Shown in pieces: positions 17,725-25,848 of a stretch of 64,000 nucleotides of DNA (positions are counted from its first letter, which is position 1; each line of letters begins with the position of its first letter). This DNA is from Paractinoplanes maris (GTDB taxonomy: Bacteria > Actinomycetota > Actinomycetes > Mycobacteriales > Micromonosporaceae), in contig NZ_JALPVL010000009.1 in assembly GCF_023544465.1 (NCBI RefSeq), positions 372,001-436,000 on the forward strand, in the 5' to 3' direction. The notes beneath the pieces are model-generated. The model worked only from the letters and a program-made list of their open reading frames with translations. It ran no database searches and had not been told where the DNA came from. The position numbers and the translations under genes are program-made.

Positions 17725-17775
17725 ATGCGAGTGCATGGTAACGGTGGTCACCCGTCGTTAGCAATGCGCTCGCAT
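17725..17775. promoter_or_regulatory. Pair of oppositely oriented operators between hydrolase and TetR genes
   Basis: ATGCGAGTGCAT (17725-17736) and ATGCGCTCGCAT (17764-17775) lie in the 90-bp divergent gap. Reversing the first gives ATGCACTCGCAT, so both are copies of ATGCRCTCGCAT, one per strand, 39 bases apart start to start. Each is also a near palindrome. One copy lies next to each gene, as expected if one TetR protein controls both promoters. Confidence 0.65.
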
Positions 17776-17791
17776 GAGATAAGTTCGGAGC

Positions 17792-18397
17792 GTGCCGAAG
17801 CAGGTCGACCATGAACAGCGCCGCCGCCTTCTGGCCGAGGCGGTCTTCGCAGTCATCGGCACGCAAGGGTTCGAGGCGGTGAGCCTGCGCGACGTCGCCG
17901 AACAGGCCGGTGTCTCGATGGGCACTGTGCAGTACTACTTCCCGACCAAGCGGCAGATGCTGTCGTTCGCGCTGGCGCACATGCGCGAACGCGTGCTGGC
18001 CCGGCTCCAGGGCGCCGTCACCGCGTTGCGCGAGCCCACCCGCCGCGACCTGATCCGGGCCGCCACCGCGGTGATGCTCCCGGTCGACGCGGCCGGCCGC
18101 GAAGAGGCCTGCGTAAATATCGCGTTCTTCTCAGCCGCCACGGTCACGCCGGCGTACGCCGAGCAGCTCCGCGACGGATACGGGCGCATCCTGACGGTGT
18201 CGGTCGCCAGTTTCCGCGAGGCGTCCCGGTTGGGCGAACTGCGCGACGGAGTCGACCCCGACGTCGAGGCGCCGGCGCTCTACTTCCTCACCCAGGGTCT
18301 GGTCGGCCCGATTCTCGTCGGCCTCTACCGCCCGGACGAGGCACTGGCCCTCGTCGACGCCCAGCTGGACCGGGTGTTCCGCCCGGCACCACCGTGA
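17792..18397 (+). CDS. TetR family transcriptional regulator
   Basis: A 201-residue repressor. The helix-turn-helix covers about residues 10-58: LLAEAVFAVIGTQGFEAVSLRDVAEQAG, then VSMGTVQYYFPTKRQML, where the recognition helix MGTVQYYF is typical. The C-terminal part resembles the TetR_C group with a YFLTQGLVGPILVGLY segment lining a ligand pocket. GTG 17792 is the only sensible start. It is divergent from the alpha/beta hydrolase, with two matched operator copies between them. It ends 5 bases before the convergent LysR gene. Confidence 0.9.
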   Translation: MPKQVDHEQRRRLLAEAVFAVIGTQGFEAVSLRDVAEQAGVSMGTVQYYFPTKRQMLSFALAHMRERVLARLQGAVTALREPTRRDLIRAATAVMLPVDAAGREEACVNIAFFSAATVTPAYAEQLRDGYGRILTVSVASFREASRLGELRDGVDPDVEAPALYFLTQGLVGPILVGLYRPDEALALVDAQLDRVFRPAPP

Positions 18398-18402
18398 ACG
18401 GG

Positions 18403-19359
18403 TCAGCTCCACAGCGTGACGTGCACCGACGGCCGGAAGTGGCCGACCTTGGCCCCCGCGCCGCGCATCATGGCCTGGATGGCCCGGGGCGTGCAGGCGA
18501 AGCGGGCCAGTTCGGCGGCGGCCGACGGGGCCCCCTGCTCGGCCAGCGTCATGGCCTGCCAGCCCGCCTCGAGCACCGCATGCGGCGACGCCAGCTGGAT
18601 CAGCGTGCCGTTGCGGACGTCCGGAGCCACCGCGAAGGACAGTGCCGGCGCCAGGCCCTTGCCGCGCTTGGCCTCCTCGAGCGCGGCCGCGTTGCTCTGG
18701 TAGATCTGCTGGCGCTCCTCGGGCACCCCCAGCCGGGCCAGCAGGTCGGGGATCGCGCCCGCGGTGGCCGTGGCGGACGGGCCCAGCAACCACGTCTGGT
18801 CACGCAGCTGGGACGCCGACGGTCGCAGGTGGACGATCGGGTGGTCGGGGCCGGCCACGACCACGATGCGGTAATTCATGACCGGCCGGGCGGCGAACGC
18901 CGGGTCGAGCACCGGGGGCGGCGGCCCGATCGCGATGTCGATCGTGCGGCTCACCAGCAGTGCCTCGAAGGAGCCGGAGTCGCGCACGCTCAGCTCCAGG
19001 TCGAGGTCGTCGGCACGGGCGGCGAAACGCTCGATCAGGCCGGGTGCGGCGTGCTCGGCGAACAGGCTCGACGCGCCGACCCGCAGCAGGCGGCGTCCCC
19101 GCCCGGCCGCGCTCACCTCGAGCACCGTGATGTCCTGCAGCCCGAGCAACTCGGTGGCCCGGCTGGCCAGACGCAGGCCACCCGGCGTGAAGGCGAGCCC
19201 GGCCGCCGTACGGGAAAAGAGCTGATCGCCCAGCTCGCGCCGCAACTGACCGATGTGCAGGGAGACCGCCGACTCGGAGACGGCCAGATGGGCCGCGGCC
19301 TGTTTGACCGAGCCGAGCCGGACGACGGTGGAGTAGGCGCGCAGCTGGGTCGGAGTCAT
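18403..19359 (-). CDS. LysR family transcriptional regulator
   Basis: A 318-residue LysR-type regulator. Residues 1-60 hold the winged helix-turn-helix (LRAYSTVVRLGSVKQAAAHLAVSESAVSLHIGQLRRELG followed by LFSRTAAGLAFTPGG). Residues about 90-300 are the periplasmic-binding-protein-like sensor. I chose ATG 19359; a GTG directly before it adds one residue. It lies 1.6 kb beyond the end of the cox operon. LysR regulators (CutR) control CO dehydrogenase in mycobacteria, so this is a candidate cox activator. The two genes between weaken that idea, and its target is not otherwise evident. Confidence 0.88.
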   Translation of the reverse strand: MTPTQLRAYSTVVRLGSVKQAAAHLAVSESAVSLHIGQLRRELGDQLFSRTAAGLAFTPGGLRLASRATELLGLQDITVLEVSAAGRGRRLLRVGASSLFAEHAAPGLIERFAARADDLDLELSVRDSGSFEALLVSRTIDIAIGPPPPVLDPAFAARPVMNYRIVVVAGPDHPIVHLRPSASQLRDQTWLLGPSATATAGAIPDLLARLGVPEERQQIYQSNAAALEEAKRGKGLAPALSFAVAPDVRNGTLIQLASPHAVLEAGWQAMTLAEQGAPSAAAELARFACTPRAIQAMMRGAGAKVGHFRPSVHVTLWS

Positions 19360-19415
19360 CACGGGCGTTCACCACGTCGAGCCACGATCGCCCCCATGCC
19401 GTCTCCGAGCTGTTC

Positions 19416-19811
19416 TCACAACCTATCGCGCCTGGTGCTCTCTTCCTCGTCCTCCGGCGGCGGCGGAAACGTCTCCGCGTAGGCCGACCCGATGAACCCG
19501 GCCGTGTCCGACCCCTCGCCGTAGATGTCGGTGACGAGCTCGTTCATCCGCGACGCGAGCTGAGCCTGAGCCCGCCGGCTGGTCTCCAGAATGGCCCGGG
19601 ACAGCTCGCCGGGGGAGAGGCGCAGCGCCCGCTCGCTCAGCTCGAGCCCGGCCAGCCCGCCCGAGTGGTCGACGGTCACCTCGACCTCGCCGCCGTGGGC
19701 CGACGCCGACGCGCGGACGTGCTGCATGCGGCGGCTCAGCTCGGTCGTCTGCGTGGTCTGCTGCTCGACCCGGCGCTGCCACTCGGTCAGGAAGTCCTCG
19801 GGATCCGGCAC
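19416..19811 (-). CDS. YbaB/EbfC-like nucleoid-associated protein
   Basis: A 131-residue small protein of the YbaB/EbfC DNA-binding group as found in actinomycetes. A helical start (EDFLTEWQRRVEQQTTQTTELSRRM) leads into the beta pair EVEVTVDHSGGLAGLELSERA and a final long helix LSRAILETSRRAQAQLASRMNEL, then an acidic proline-rich tail. I chose GTG 19811 because GAAGGA lies 6 bases before it; the longer frame to 19868 has no ribosome site. Such genes often accompany ESX-like or WXG100 loci, but none is here. Confidence 0.75.
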   Translation of the reverse strand: MPDPEDFLTEWQRRVEQQTTQTTELSRRMQHVRASASAHGGEVEVTVDHSGGLAGLELSERALRLSPGELSRAILETSRRAQAQLASRMNELVTDIYGEGSDTAGFIGSAYAETFPPPPEDEEESTRRDRL

Positions 19812-19879
19812 CGCACATCCTTCGCAGAGATCGACGTCCGCATCGTACCCAACCGGCACCCGGCGCACTGCCCGTGAAG

Positions 19880-19909
19880 TGGACAGCCTCGTGCGCTGTC
19901 ATCTAACAT
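19880..19909 (+). promoter_or_regulatory. Promoter of the GntR-acdS operon, predicted leaderless
   Basis: TGGACA (19880-19885) and TAACAT (19904-19909) form a good sigma-70 pair with an 18-base spacer. The start codon GTG is at 19917, only 7 bases after the -10, and no ribosome site precedes it. The mRNA is therefore predicted to begin at or next to the start codon. Confidence 0.6.
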
Positions 19910-19916
19910 TTCAGTT

Positions 19917-20561
19917 GTGGAACGGGTGCACCGCAGACTGCTGCGCGAGACGGCGTACGAGGCCATTCGGGACGCCGTCGTGCGCGGCGAGCTGGCCCCG
20001 GGCGCCGCTGTGAACAGCGCCGAGCTGGCCGACCGGCTCGGCCTGTCCCGGGCCCCGGTCCGCGACGCGCTGTCCCGGCTGGCCGACGAGGGTCTGGTCG
20101 AGACCAAGCCGCAGAGCTACACGCGGGTCACCCAGGTCGCGCCGCACGAGGCCCGCGATGCCGCCGCGGTGGTGCGGGCCATGCACGAGCTGGCCGCCGC
20201 CGCGACCGTCGGCTCGCTGTCGCCCGGCGACCTCGCCGACATGCGCGCGGCCAACCAGCGGTTCGAGGCCGCCACCCGCACCGGCGACATCGACGCCGCC
20301 CTGGCCGCCGACGACGAGCTGCACGGCGTGCTCGTGCGGGCCAGTGGCAACCGGGCGCTGGCCGCGACCATCGAGCGCTACACCCCGCTGATCCGCCGGC
20401 TCGAGCGCCGGCAGTTCGCGCAGCACCACGCGCGCCGCTCGGTCGAGCGGCACGACGACCTGATCGCCGCCTGCGCGGCCGGCGATGCCGCCACGGCAAC
20501 CGAGCTGACCGGCCTGATCTGGCGGTCGCTGGAACACCTAGGAGACGATCATGGCGATTGA
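19917..20561 (+). CDS. GntR family (FadR/FCD type) regulator of acdS
   Basis: A 214-residue regulator. The N-terminal winged helix is [52 protein letters not shown] (about residues 10-61). The C-terminal FCD helical domain (about 80-205) has [16 protein letters not shown] and the [18 protein letters not shown] end that usually supplies metal- and ligand-binding histidines. Its last bases overlap the acdS start by 11 bases, so the two are co-transcribed. GntR regulators next to acdS are reported in Actinobacteria, in place of the Lrp-type AcdR of proteobacteria. The likely effector is ACC or a product. Confidence 0.88.
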   Translation: MERVHRRLLRETAYEAIRDAVVRGELAPGAAVNSAELADRLGLSRAPVRDALSRLADEGLVETKPQSYTRVTQVAPHEARDAAAVVRAMHELAAAATVGSLSPGDLADMRAANQRFEAATRTGDIDAALAADDELHGVLVRASGNRALAATIERYTPLIRRLERRQFAQHHARRSVERHDDLIAACAAGDAATATELTGLIWRSLEHLGDDHGD

Positions 20562-21567
20562 GTTCGACCGTTACCCGCTGCTCTTCGGCCCGTCCCCGGT
20601 GCACCGGCTCGACCGGCTCACCGCGCACCTGGGCGGCGCGGCCGTCTGGGCCAAGCGGGAGGACTGCAACTCCGGCATCGCCTACGGCGGCAACAAGACC
20701 CGCAAACTCGAATACCTGGTGGCCGACGCGCTGGCCCAGGGCTGCGACACGCTCGTCTCGATCGGCGGGGTCCAGTCCAACCACACCCGCCAGGTGGCCG
20801 CGGTCGCCGCCCGGGCCGGCCTCAAGTGCGTGCTCGTGCAGGAGAGCTGGGTCGACTGGCCCGACCCGGTCTACGACAAGGTCGGCAACATCCTGATCAG
20901 CCGGCTGGCCGGGGCCGAGGTGCGCCTGGTGCGCTCCGAGTTCGGCATCGGCTTCAAACAGAGCTGGGAGCAGGCGCTGCGCGACATCGAGGACTCCGGC
21001 GGCAAGCCGTACGCGATCCCGGCGGGCGCCTCCGACCACAAGCTCGGCGGTCTGGGCTTCGCCAACTGGGCGTACGAGGTGCAGGCGCAGGAGGAGCAGC
21101 TGGGCGTCTTCTTCGACACCGTCATCGTCTGCTCGGTCACCGGCAGCACCCAGGCCGGCATGATCGCCGGGTTCGCCGCCCTGCGGGACGCCGGTGCCCG
21201 CCCCCGCCGCGTGCTGGGCATCGACGCCTCGGCCAAGCCCACCGAGACCCGCGCGCAGGTCGCCCGGATCGCCCGTGACACCGCGTCGCTGATCGGCCTG
21301 CGACGCGACCTCACCGAGGACGAGATCCTGCTCGACGAGCGTTACCACGCCGGCGTCTACGGCATCCCCGACGAGGCCACGCTCGACGCGATGCGCCTGG
21401 CCGCCCGCACCGAAGGCATGGTCACCGACCCGGTCTACGAGGGCAAGTCGATGGCGGCCCTGATCGACCTGGTCACCCGCCGCGAGGTCCCGGCCGACTC
21501 CACGGTCCTCTACGCCCACCTCGGCGGCCAGCCCGCGCTGAACGGCTACAGCGCCCTGTTCTCCTGA
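20551..21567 (+). CDS. acdS: 1-aminocyclopropane-1-carboxylate (ACC) deaminase
   Basis: A 338-residue PLP enzyme that opens ACC, the plant ethylene precursor, to 2-oxobutanoate and ammonia. The length equals that of characterised AcdS. The PLP lysine is K49 in [12 protein letters not shown]. The nucleophilic serine is S76 in [12 protein letters not shown]. The glycine-rich phosphate loop is VTGSTQAGM. The C-terminal DPVYEGKSM and [15 protein letters not shown] match true AcdS, including the Tyr-Glu pair, rather than D-cysteine desulfhydrase. It suggests life with plants or use of ACC as nitrogen source. It overlaps the GntR gene. Confidence 0.92.
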   Translation: MAIEFDRYPLLFGPSPVHRLDRLTAHLGGAAVWAKREDCNSGIAYGGNKTRKLEYLVADALAQGCDTLVSIGGVQSNHTRQVAAVAARAGLKCVLVQESWVDWPDPVYDKVGNILISRLAGAEVRLVRSEFGIGFKQSWEQALRDIEDSGGKPYAIPAGASDHKLGGLGFANWAYEVQAQEEQLGVFFDTVIVCSVTGSTQAGMIAGFAALRDAGARPRRVLGIDASAKPTETRAQVARIARDTASLIGLRRDLTEDEILLDERYHAGVYGIPDEATLDAMRLAARTEGMVTDPVYEGKSMAALIDLVTRREVPADSTVLYAHLGGQPALNGYSALFS

Positions 21568-21595
21568 AGAGTGTCGCGTCGGGCAGCATGGTGCG

Positions 21596-22699
21596 ATGCC
21601 CTTCGCCGATCAGCTCATCAGCCGCGGGACGGCCGAGAGCCTCACCCGAGCCCTCCAGCCGGCCGCGCCGGACGAACCCCTGACGGCGTTGCGGGCCGCC
21701 GTCCGGCAGCTCGACGGGCTGGCCCTGCGGGAACGCGCCGACCTGCTCCGCGACGCCCTGCTGGCCGACCTGCCGGGCGGCTATCCCGAGCTGGCCCGGA
21801 CGGTGCGGTCGGCCCGGGCCGGTGCGCCGGAGTTCGGTGGGTGGATGATCTGGCCGGTCACCGCCGCGGTGGCCGGCCGGGCCGTGGCCGACGGCGGGCC
21901 CGAGGCGTTCGACGACGCCCTGGCGCTGCTGGCCGAGCTCACCGGTCTGCTCACCGCCGAGTTCGCGATCCGGACGCTGCTGCGGCACGACCTCGACCGG
22001 GCGCTGGCGGCGGCGCTCGGGTGGACCCGGTCGGGCGACACCGACGTACGCCGGTTGGCCTCGGAGGGCACCCGGCCCTATCTGCCGTGGTCGGTGCGGG
22101 TGCCCGAGATCCTGCGCCGGCCGGGCGTCACCGTGCCGATCCTGGACGCGCTCTACCGCGACCCCAGCGAGTATGTCCGCCGCTCGGTCGGCAACCACCT
22201 CAACGACCTCAGCCGCGATCACCCGGCCCTGGTCGTCGAGACCGCGACCCGCTGGTTGGCCGACCCCGACGGGAACACCGCCCCGATGGTGCGCCGCAGC
22301 CTGCGTACGCTGATCAAACGCGGTGACCCGGGAGCGCTGGCGTTGCTGGGGTTCAGCGCCGCCGCGACCACCCTGGAGATCGACCAGGTCTCGCTGGACC
22401 GCACGGTGGTACCCATCGGCGAGGCCGTCGAGTTCCGCTCGGCCATCCGCAACACCGGCGACGAGCCCGCCCGGCTGGCGATCGACTACGTCGTCCACCA
22501 CCGGAAGGCGAACGGCACCCAGACCGCCAAGACCTTCAAGCTGACGACCGCGACCCTCGCCCCGGGCCAGAGGTTGGAGGTGCGGCGCACCCACCAGTTC
22601 CGGGTGATCACCACCCGCCGCTACTACCCGGGCCCGCACGCGATCGCGTTGCAGGTCAACGGTGTCGCCACCGACAGCGTGACGTTCGAGCTCAGCTAA
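21596..22699 (+). CDS. alkC: AlkC-type DNA alkylation repair glycosylase
   Basis: A 367-residue HEAT-like repeat protein of the DNA alkylation repair (PF08713) group. Helical repeats fill about residues 1-255, with the telling stretch VRRLASEGTRPYLPWSVRVPEIL and the repeat YRDPSEYVRRSVGNHLNDLSRDHP. Residues about 258-367 form an immunoglobulin-like beta domain (IGEAVEFRSAIRNTGDEPARLAIDYVV). This is the feature that separates AlkC from AlkD. AlkC removes 3-methyladenine and 1-methyladenine type lesions. The stop TAA shares four bases (CTAA) with the stop of the convergent serine hydrolase. Confidence 0.85.
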   Translation: MPFADQLISRGTAESLTRALQPAAPDEPLTALRAAVRQLDGLALRERADLLRDALLADLPGGYPELARTVRSARAGAPEFGGWMIWPVTAAVAGRAVADGGPEAFDDALALLAELTGLLTAEFAIRTLLRHDLDRALAAALGWTRSGDTDVRRLASEGTRPYLPWSVRVPEILRRPGVTVPILDALYRDPSEYVRRSVGNHLNDLSRDHPALVVETATRWLADPDGNTAPMVRRSLRTLIKRGDPGALALLGFSAAATTLEIDQVSLDRTVVPIGEAVEFRSAIRNTGDEPARLAIDYVVHHRKANGTQTAKTFKLTTATLAPGQRLEVRRTHQFRVITTRRYYPGPHAIALQVNGVATDSVTFELS

Positions 22700-24015
22700 G
22701 CCGTGAGGCGGCGGGCCAGCCGTCCACCGTAGAGATACTGCCCGTCGTCCAGGATCGTGAACGTGTCGAACCGGCCCTGGGACGGCTCGGTGCTGATGAA
22801 CGTGGTCCCCGCGAGGGCGACGTAGCGGCGGGTGGACGGGCTTTCGCCGGCGGCGGCGGCCGGTCCCCGCGGCGTGGCGGTCACCTCCAGGCCGTCGTCG
22901 GTCGGGGTTATCTCGTACGTGCCCAGGGGGAACCCGTAGCGGCCGGCGAACCGGGCCGGGCCGGGCTCGTGCGGCCCGGCCGGCGGGACCGGGCGGGCCG
23001 GCACGGTGAGACCGGTCAGTTCCCGGACGACCGTGGTGAGCACCTCGTCGAAGAAGGCAACCGACCGGGCGCCGGTCGAGCAGATCGCCACAACGAGGCG
23101 GTGGCCGGGCACCACCCGCCACACCGTGGCCTGGCCGATCACGTCGCCGTCGTGGCCGTGGACCGCGGCGCCGTCCCAGTCGTAGATCTCGAAACCCAGG
23201 CCACGCCGGCCGCCGCCCGGCACCCCGGCGCCGGGCAGGGTGAGCTGGGCCGACGTCATGGCCGCGACCGCCCCGGCCGACAGCAGATCCGCCCCGTCGT
23301 CGAGGAAGAGCCGGCCGAAACGGACCAGCTCGCGGGGAGCGGCGCAGGCGGTGGTTCCGGCCGGCGCCAGGGACCGGGGCAGCTGCCACGGCCGCACCAC
23401 CGCACCACCCACGTGACCGGCCGCGGCCCGGAACAGGATCGCCTCCTCGGCCAGCAGGGCCATGTGGCGGGCGCCCAGCGGCTCGATCAGGCGCTCACGC
23501 AGCACCGACTCCCAGGTGCCGCCGCGCAGATGCGCGGCCAGGGCGCCGAGCACGGCGAAACCGGCGTTGCTGTACGAGTAGAGGGCCCCCGGCGGCGACA
23601 CCTGGGTCGCGTGGTCGCGCAGGTGAGCCACGTACCGATCGAGGGCGTCGTCACCGCGGCCGGTGTCCTCGAACAGGTCGCCGTCGAAGCCCCCGGTGTG
23701 CAGAAGCAGCTGGCGGACGGTCACCGTCTCGCTTGCCGTGCGGTCGACCACCCCGAACGTCGGCAGGTAGCGCCGCACCGGCTCGTCGAGCTCGACCAGG
23801 CCCTCGTCGACGAGCTGCATCACCAGCGCGGCGGTCCAGACCTTGGCCACCGAGCCGATCTGGAACACGCTGTCGGGGGTGGCCTCGACGCCGGTGTCCC
23901 GGTTGAGCACCCCGGTGGCCGCCTCGATCAGCGTGTCGCCGTGGCCCACCGCGACCGCCGCCCCGGTCACGTCATGCCGGGCGGCCGCCTCATCGAGCAG
24001 CTCGGGCAGATCCAT
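22696..24015 (-). CDS. Serine hydrolase, beta-lactamase/class C penicillin-binding fold
   Basis: A 439-residue protein of the beta-lactamase (PF00144) family. The active-site serine and lysine are S55 and K58 in IGSVAKVW. The second motif is the Tyr-Ser-Asn of LYSYSNAG, and the third is HGHDGD in place of the KTG box, as in esterases and D-aminopeptidases of this group. No signal peptide is seen, so it is probably cytoplasmic and not a true resistance enzyme. A C-terminal beta-rich domain begins near residue 340. The ATG at 24015 lies one base from the end of the SnoaL-like gene, so the two form an operon. Confidence 0.85.
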   Translation of the reverse strand: MDLPELLDEAAARHDVTGAAVAVGHGDTLIEAATGVLNRDTGVEATPDSVFQIGSVAKVWTAALVMQLVDEGLVELDEPVRRYLPTFGVVDRTASETVTVRQLLLHTGGFDGDLFEDTGRGDDALDRYVAHLRDHATQVSPPGALYSYSNAGFAVLGALAAHLRGGTWESVLRERLIEPLGARHMALLAEEAILFRAAAGHVGGAVVRPWQLPRSLAPAGTTACAAPRELVRFGRLFLDDGADLLSAGAVAAMTSAQLTLPGAGVPGGGRRGLGFEIYDWDGAAVHGHDGDVIGQATVWRVVPGHRLVVAICSTGARSVAFFDEVLTTVVRELTGLTVPARPVPPAGPHEPGPARFAGRYGFPLGTYEITPTDDGLEVTATPRGPAAAAGESPSTRRYVALAGTTFISTEPSQGRFDTFTILDDGQYLYGGRLARRLTA

Positions 24016-24016
24016 C

Positions 24017-24379
24017 TCAGGCCGGCGGCGGGTCGAGCAGCGTGTAGAGGTGAACGATCCGGTCGTTCTCGATGATCGAGACGTCCAGGCCGCTGGCCAC
24101 CGGCGGCTGCCCGGCCGGCCCCAGGTGCCAGGCCAGCATGGCCAGGTTGCCGCTGACCCGGACCTCACCGGCCGGGCTGAAGACAAAATCGGGCGCCCGA
24201 TCGAGCAGCTGCTGTGCTTTCTCGTTGAGCGCGTCGCGCCCCACCACCGTCTCGTCCGGGTCGGCGAACGTCACCCGCTCGGCATAGATCTCGGCGACGA
24301 CGGCCGCACGCTTCTGCGGGTCGCGCTCGGCGAAAACGCCCAGCAGATTGCGGTGCGCGAGGTCAGCGATACGGCTCAT
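24017..24379 (-). CDS. SnoaL-like / nuclear transport factor 2 fold protein
   Basis: A 120-residue small alpha+beta barrel protein. The helix RNLLGVFAERDPQKRAAVVAEIYAERVTFADPDETVVGRDAL, then LLDRAPDFVFSPAGEV and LAMLAWHLGP, follow the usual order of SnoaL-like domains. These may be cyclases, isomerases or simple ligand-binding proteins. It is transcribed ahead of the serine hydrolase with a single base between stop and next start. Substrate unknown. Confidence 0.78.
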   Translation of the reverse strand: MSRIADLAHRNLLGVFAERDPQKRAAVVAEIYAERVTFADPDETVVGRDALNEKAQQLLDRAPDFVFSPAGEVRVSGNLAMLAWHLGPAGQPPVASGLDVSIIENDRIVHLYTLLDPPPA

Positions 24380-24398
24380 CCGGCCAGCAGATCATGAT

Positions 24399-24987
24399 TC
24401 AACCGGCGACGTCCAGGCGCTGGGTGCCGACCACGGACAGCAGGCGCAGCGCCTGCTCATCGGCCGAGCCCGGGACGGCGGTGTAGATCACCACGCGCTG
24501 GTCGCGGTCGGTGATGTCGAGCACGTCGCAGTTCACCGTGATCGGGCCCACCACCGGATGCCGGAACGTCTTGCGCAGCACGGACTCGTCGGTCACGTCG
24601 TGCGACGCCCACAGCTCGCGGAACAGCTCGCTGCCGGCCTGCAACTCCCGGATCAGCGACGTCACGGCGAGGTCATCGGGATAGCGCGCGGCCGTCGCCC
24701 GCAGGCGCTGGGCGCAGTGCCGCGCGAAGTTCTGATGATCGGAGACCCCGTAGAGGAGCCGGCCGTGCCGATCAGGCCCGAGGAAGGCCCGCCGGGCCAG
24801 ATTGCGCTCGCGCACGGGCAGTGCCGTGAAGTCCTCCAGCAGGGCGGCGGCCAGCTCGTTCCACGCGAGGACGTCGAAGGTGGCCGAGATGACGGTGGCG
24901 GCGGCCTGCGGCGGGCAGGCCCACGTCGACCGGGGTGATGCGCTCGCGTCTCGACCGCAGAAAAGCGGCCAGCTCCTGCCGGTCCAT
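24399..24987 (-). pseudogene. Internally deleted MmyB-type XRE transcriptional regulator
   Basis: The start ATG (24985-24987) and first 27 codons are the normal opening of this family (MDRQELAAFLRSRRERITP, then VDVGLPA). Near 24899-24907 the frame breaks. After the break a different frame continues with the normal C-terminal ligand-binding part (SATFDVLAWNELAAALLEDF, then RRAFLGPDRHGRLLYG) to a normal stop at 24399. The expected RRRTPGLRREEVA helix-turn-helix and linker, about 85-90 codons, are missing. Only 589 bases remain, not a multiple of three. GC-rich GCCGCC repeats at the junction suggest slippage deletion. The divergent SDR gene is the usual target of such regulators and would now be uncontrolled. 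Confidence 0.8.
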
Positions 24988-25073
24988 GGCGATCAGTCTC
25001 CCCGGACCGGGCCGGGCTATCCAGGTACCGGCGCTCCCTGGCTCAGCCCGGCCGGCCCGGCCACTCTCGGGGC

Positions 25074-25835
25074 ATGACAAATCTGCTGCAGGACAAGGTC
25101 GCCTTCGTCAGCGGTGCCGGTCGCGGCATCGGGGCCGCGGCGGCGCGGTTCTTCGCTCGCGAGGGCGCCCAGGTGCTCCTGACGGCGAGGAGCGAGGACC
25201 AGCTCGAGGCGGTGACCGAGGAGATCCGGGCGGCGGGTGGCCGCGCGGAGTTCGTGCCGGCCGACCTGGCCGACCCGGCGAGTGTGCGGGCGGCCGTCGA
25301 CCGGGCGGTCGCGGCCTTCGGGCGGCTCGACGTGGCCTTCAACAACGGGGCCACCATCTCGCCGCCCGGGCCGCTGGGCGAGGTCGAGCTGGACGATTTC
25401 GACCGGCTCTACGAGGTCAACCTGAGGGGCGTCTGGCTGGCCATGTCGGCCCAGGTGGCGGCCATCCGGGCCACCGCCGGGCGCGGCGCGATCGTCAACA
25501 ACTCCAGCGTGGGCAGTCTGCGCGGCAACCCCCAGCTGCCGGCGTACGGGGCGATGAAGCGCGCGGTCAACAGCCTCACCGAGTCGGCCGCCATCACCTA
25601 CGGGCCCGAGGGCATCCGAGTCAACGCTGTCGCCCCCGGCAACACCCGCACCGAGATGATCGAGGCCTGGCAGGCGAGCTCACCCGGGCTGGTCGAGCGG
25701 CTGGTGGCGGCCACCCCACTGCGCAGGCAGGCCGAGCCGGACGAGATCGCCCAGGCCGCAGGGTGGCTGCTCAGCGATCGCGCGTCTTTTGTGACCGGCA
25801 CGGTCCTGCGCGTGGACGGCGGCGCCGGCACCTGA
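25074..25835 (+). CDS. Short-chain dehydrogenase/reductase
   Basis: A 253-residue classical SDR. The cofactor loop SGAGRGIG is near residues 14-21 and NNGATIS near 90. The catalytic serine is in VNNSSVGS, and the catalytic Tyr and Lys are in YGAMK, near 159-163. The C-terminus GTVLRVDGGAGT is standard. TARSED after beta-2 includes an Arg that would favour NADPH. The substrate is unknown. It is divergent from the deleted MmyB-type regulator with 86 bases between, the normal arrangement for this regulator type. The GH1 gene follows 13 bases later and may share its transcript. Confidence 0.92.
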   Translation: MTNLLQDKVAFVSGAGRGIGAAAARFFAREGAQVLLTARSEDQLEAVTEEIRAAGGRAEFVPADLADPASVRAAVDRAVAAFGRLDVAFNNGATISPPGPLGEVELDDFDRLYEVNLRGVWLAMSAQVAAIRATAGRGAIVNNSSVGSLRGNPQLPAYGAMKRAVNSLTESAAITYGPEGIRVNAVAPGNTRTEMIEAWQASSPGLVERLVAATPLRRQAEPDEIAQAAGWLLSDRASFVTGTVLRVDGGAGT

Positions 25836-25848
25836 TTAGCTCGGAGGC

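Noticed and set aside
16838-17761. A 307-residue plus-strand ORF opposite the hydrolase
   Set aside because: It has shadow-frame composition (Arg/Gly-rich), no ribosome site, and a real alpha/beta hydrolase on the other strand.
22969-24075. A 368-residue plus-strand ORF
   Set aside because: It is antisense to the serine hydrolase, whose SxxK, YxN and HGHDG motifs are clear.
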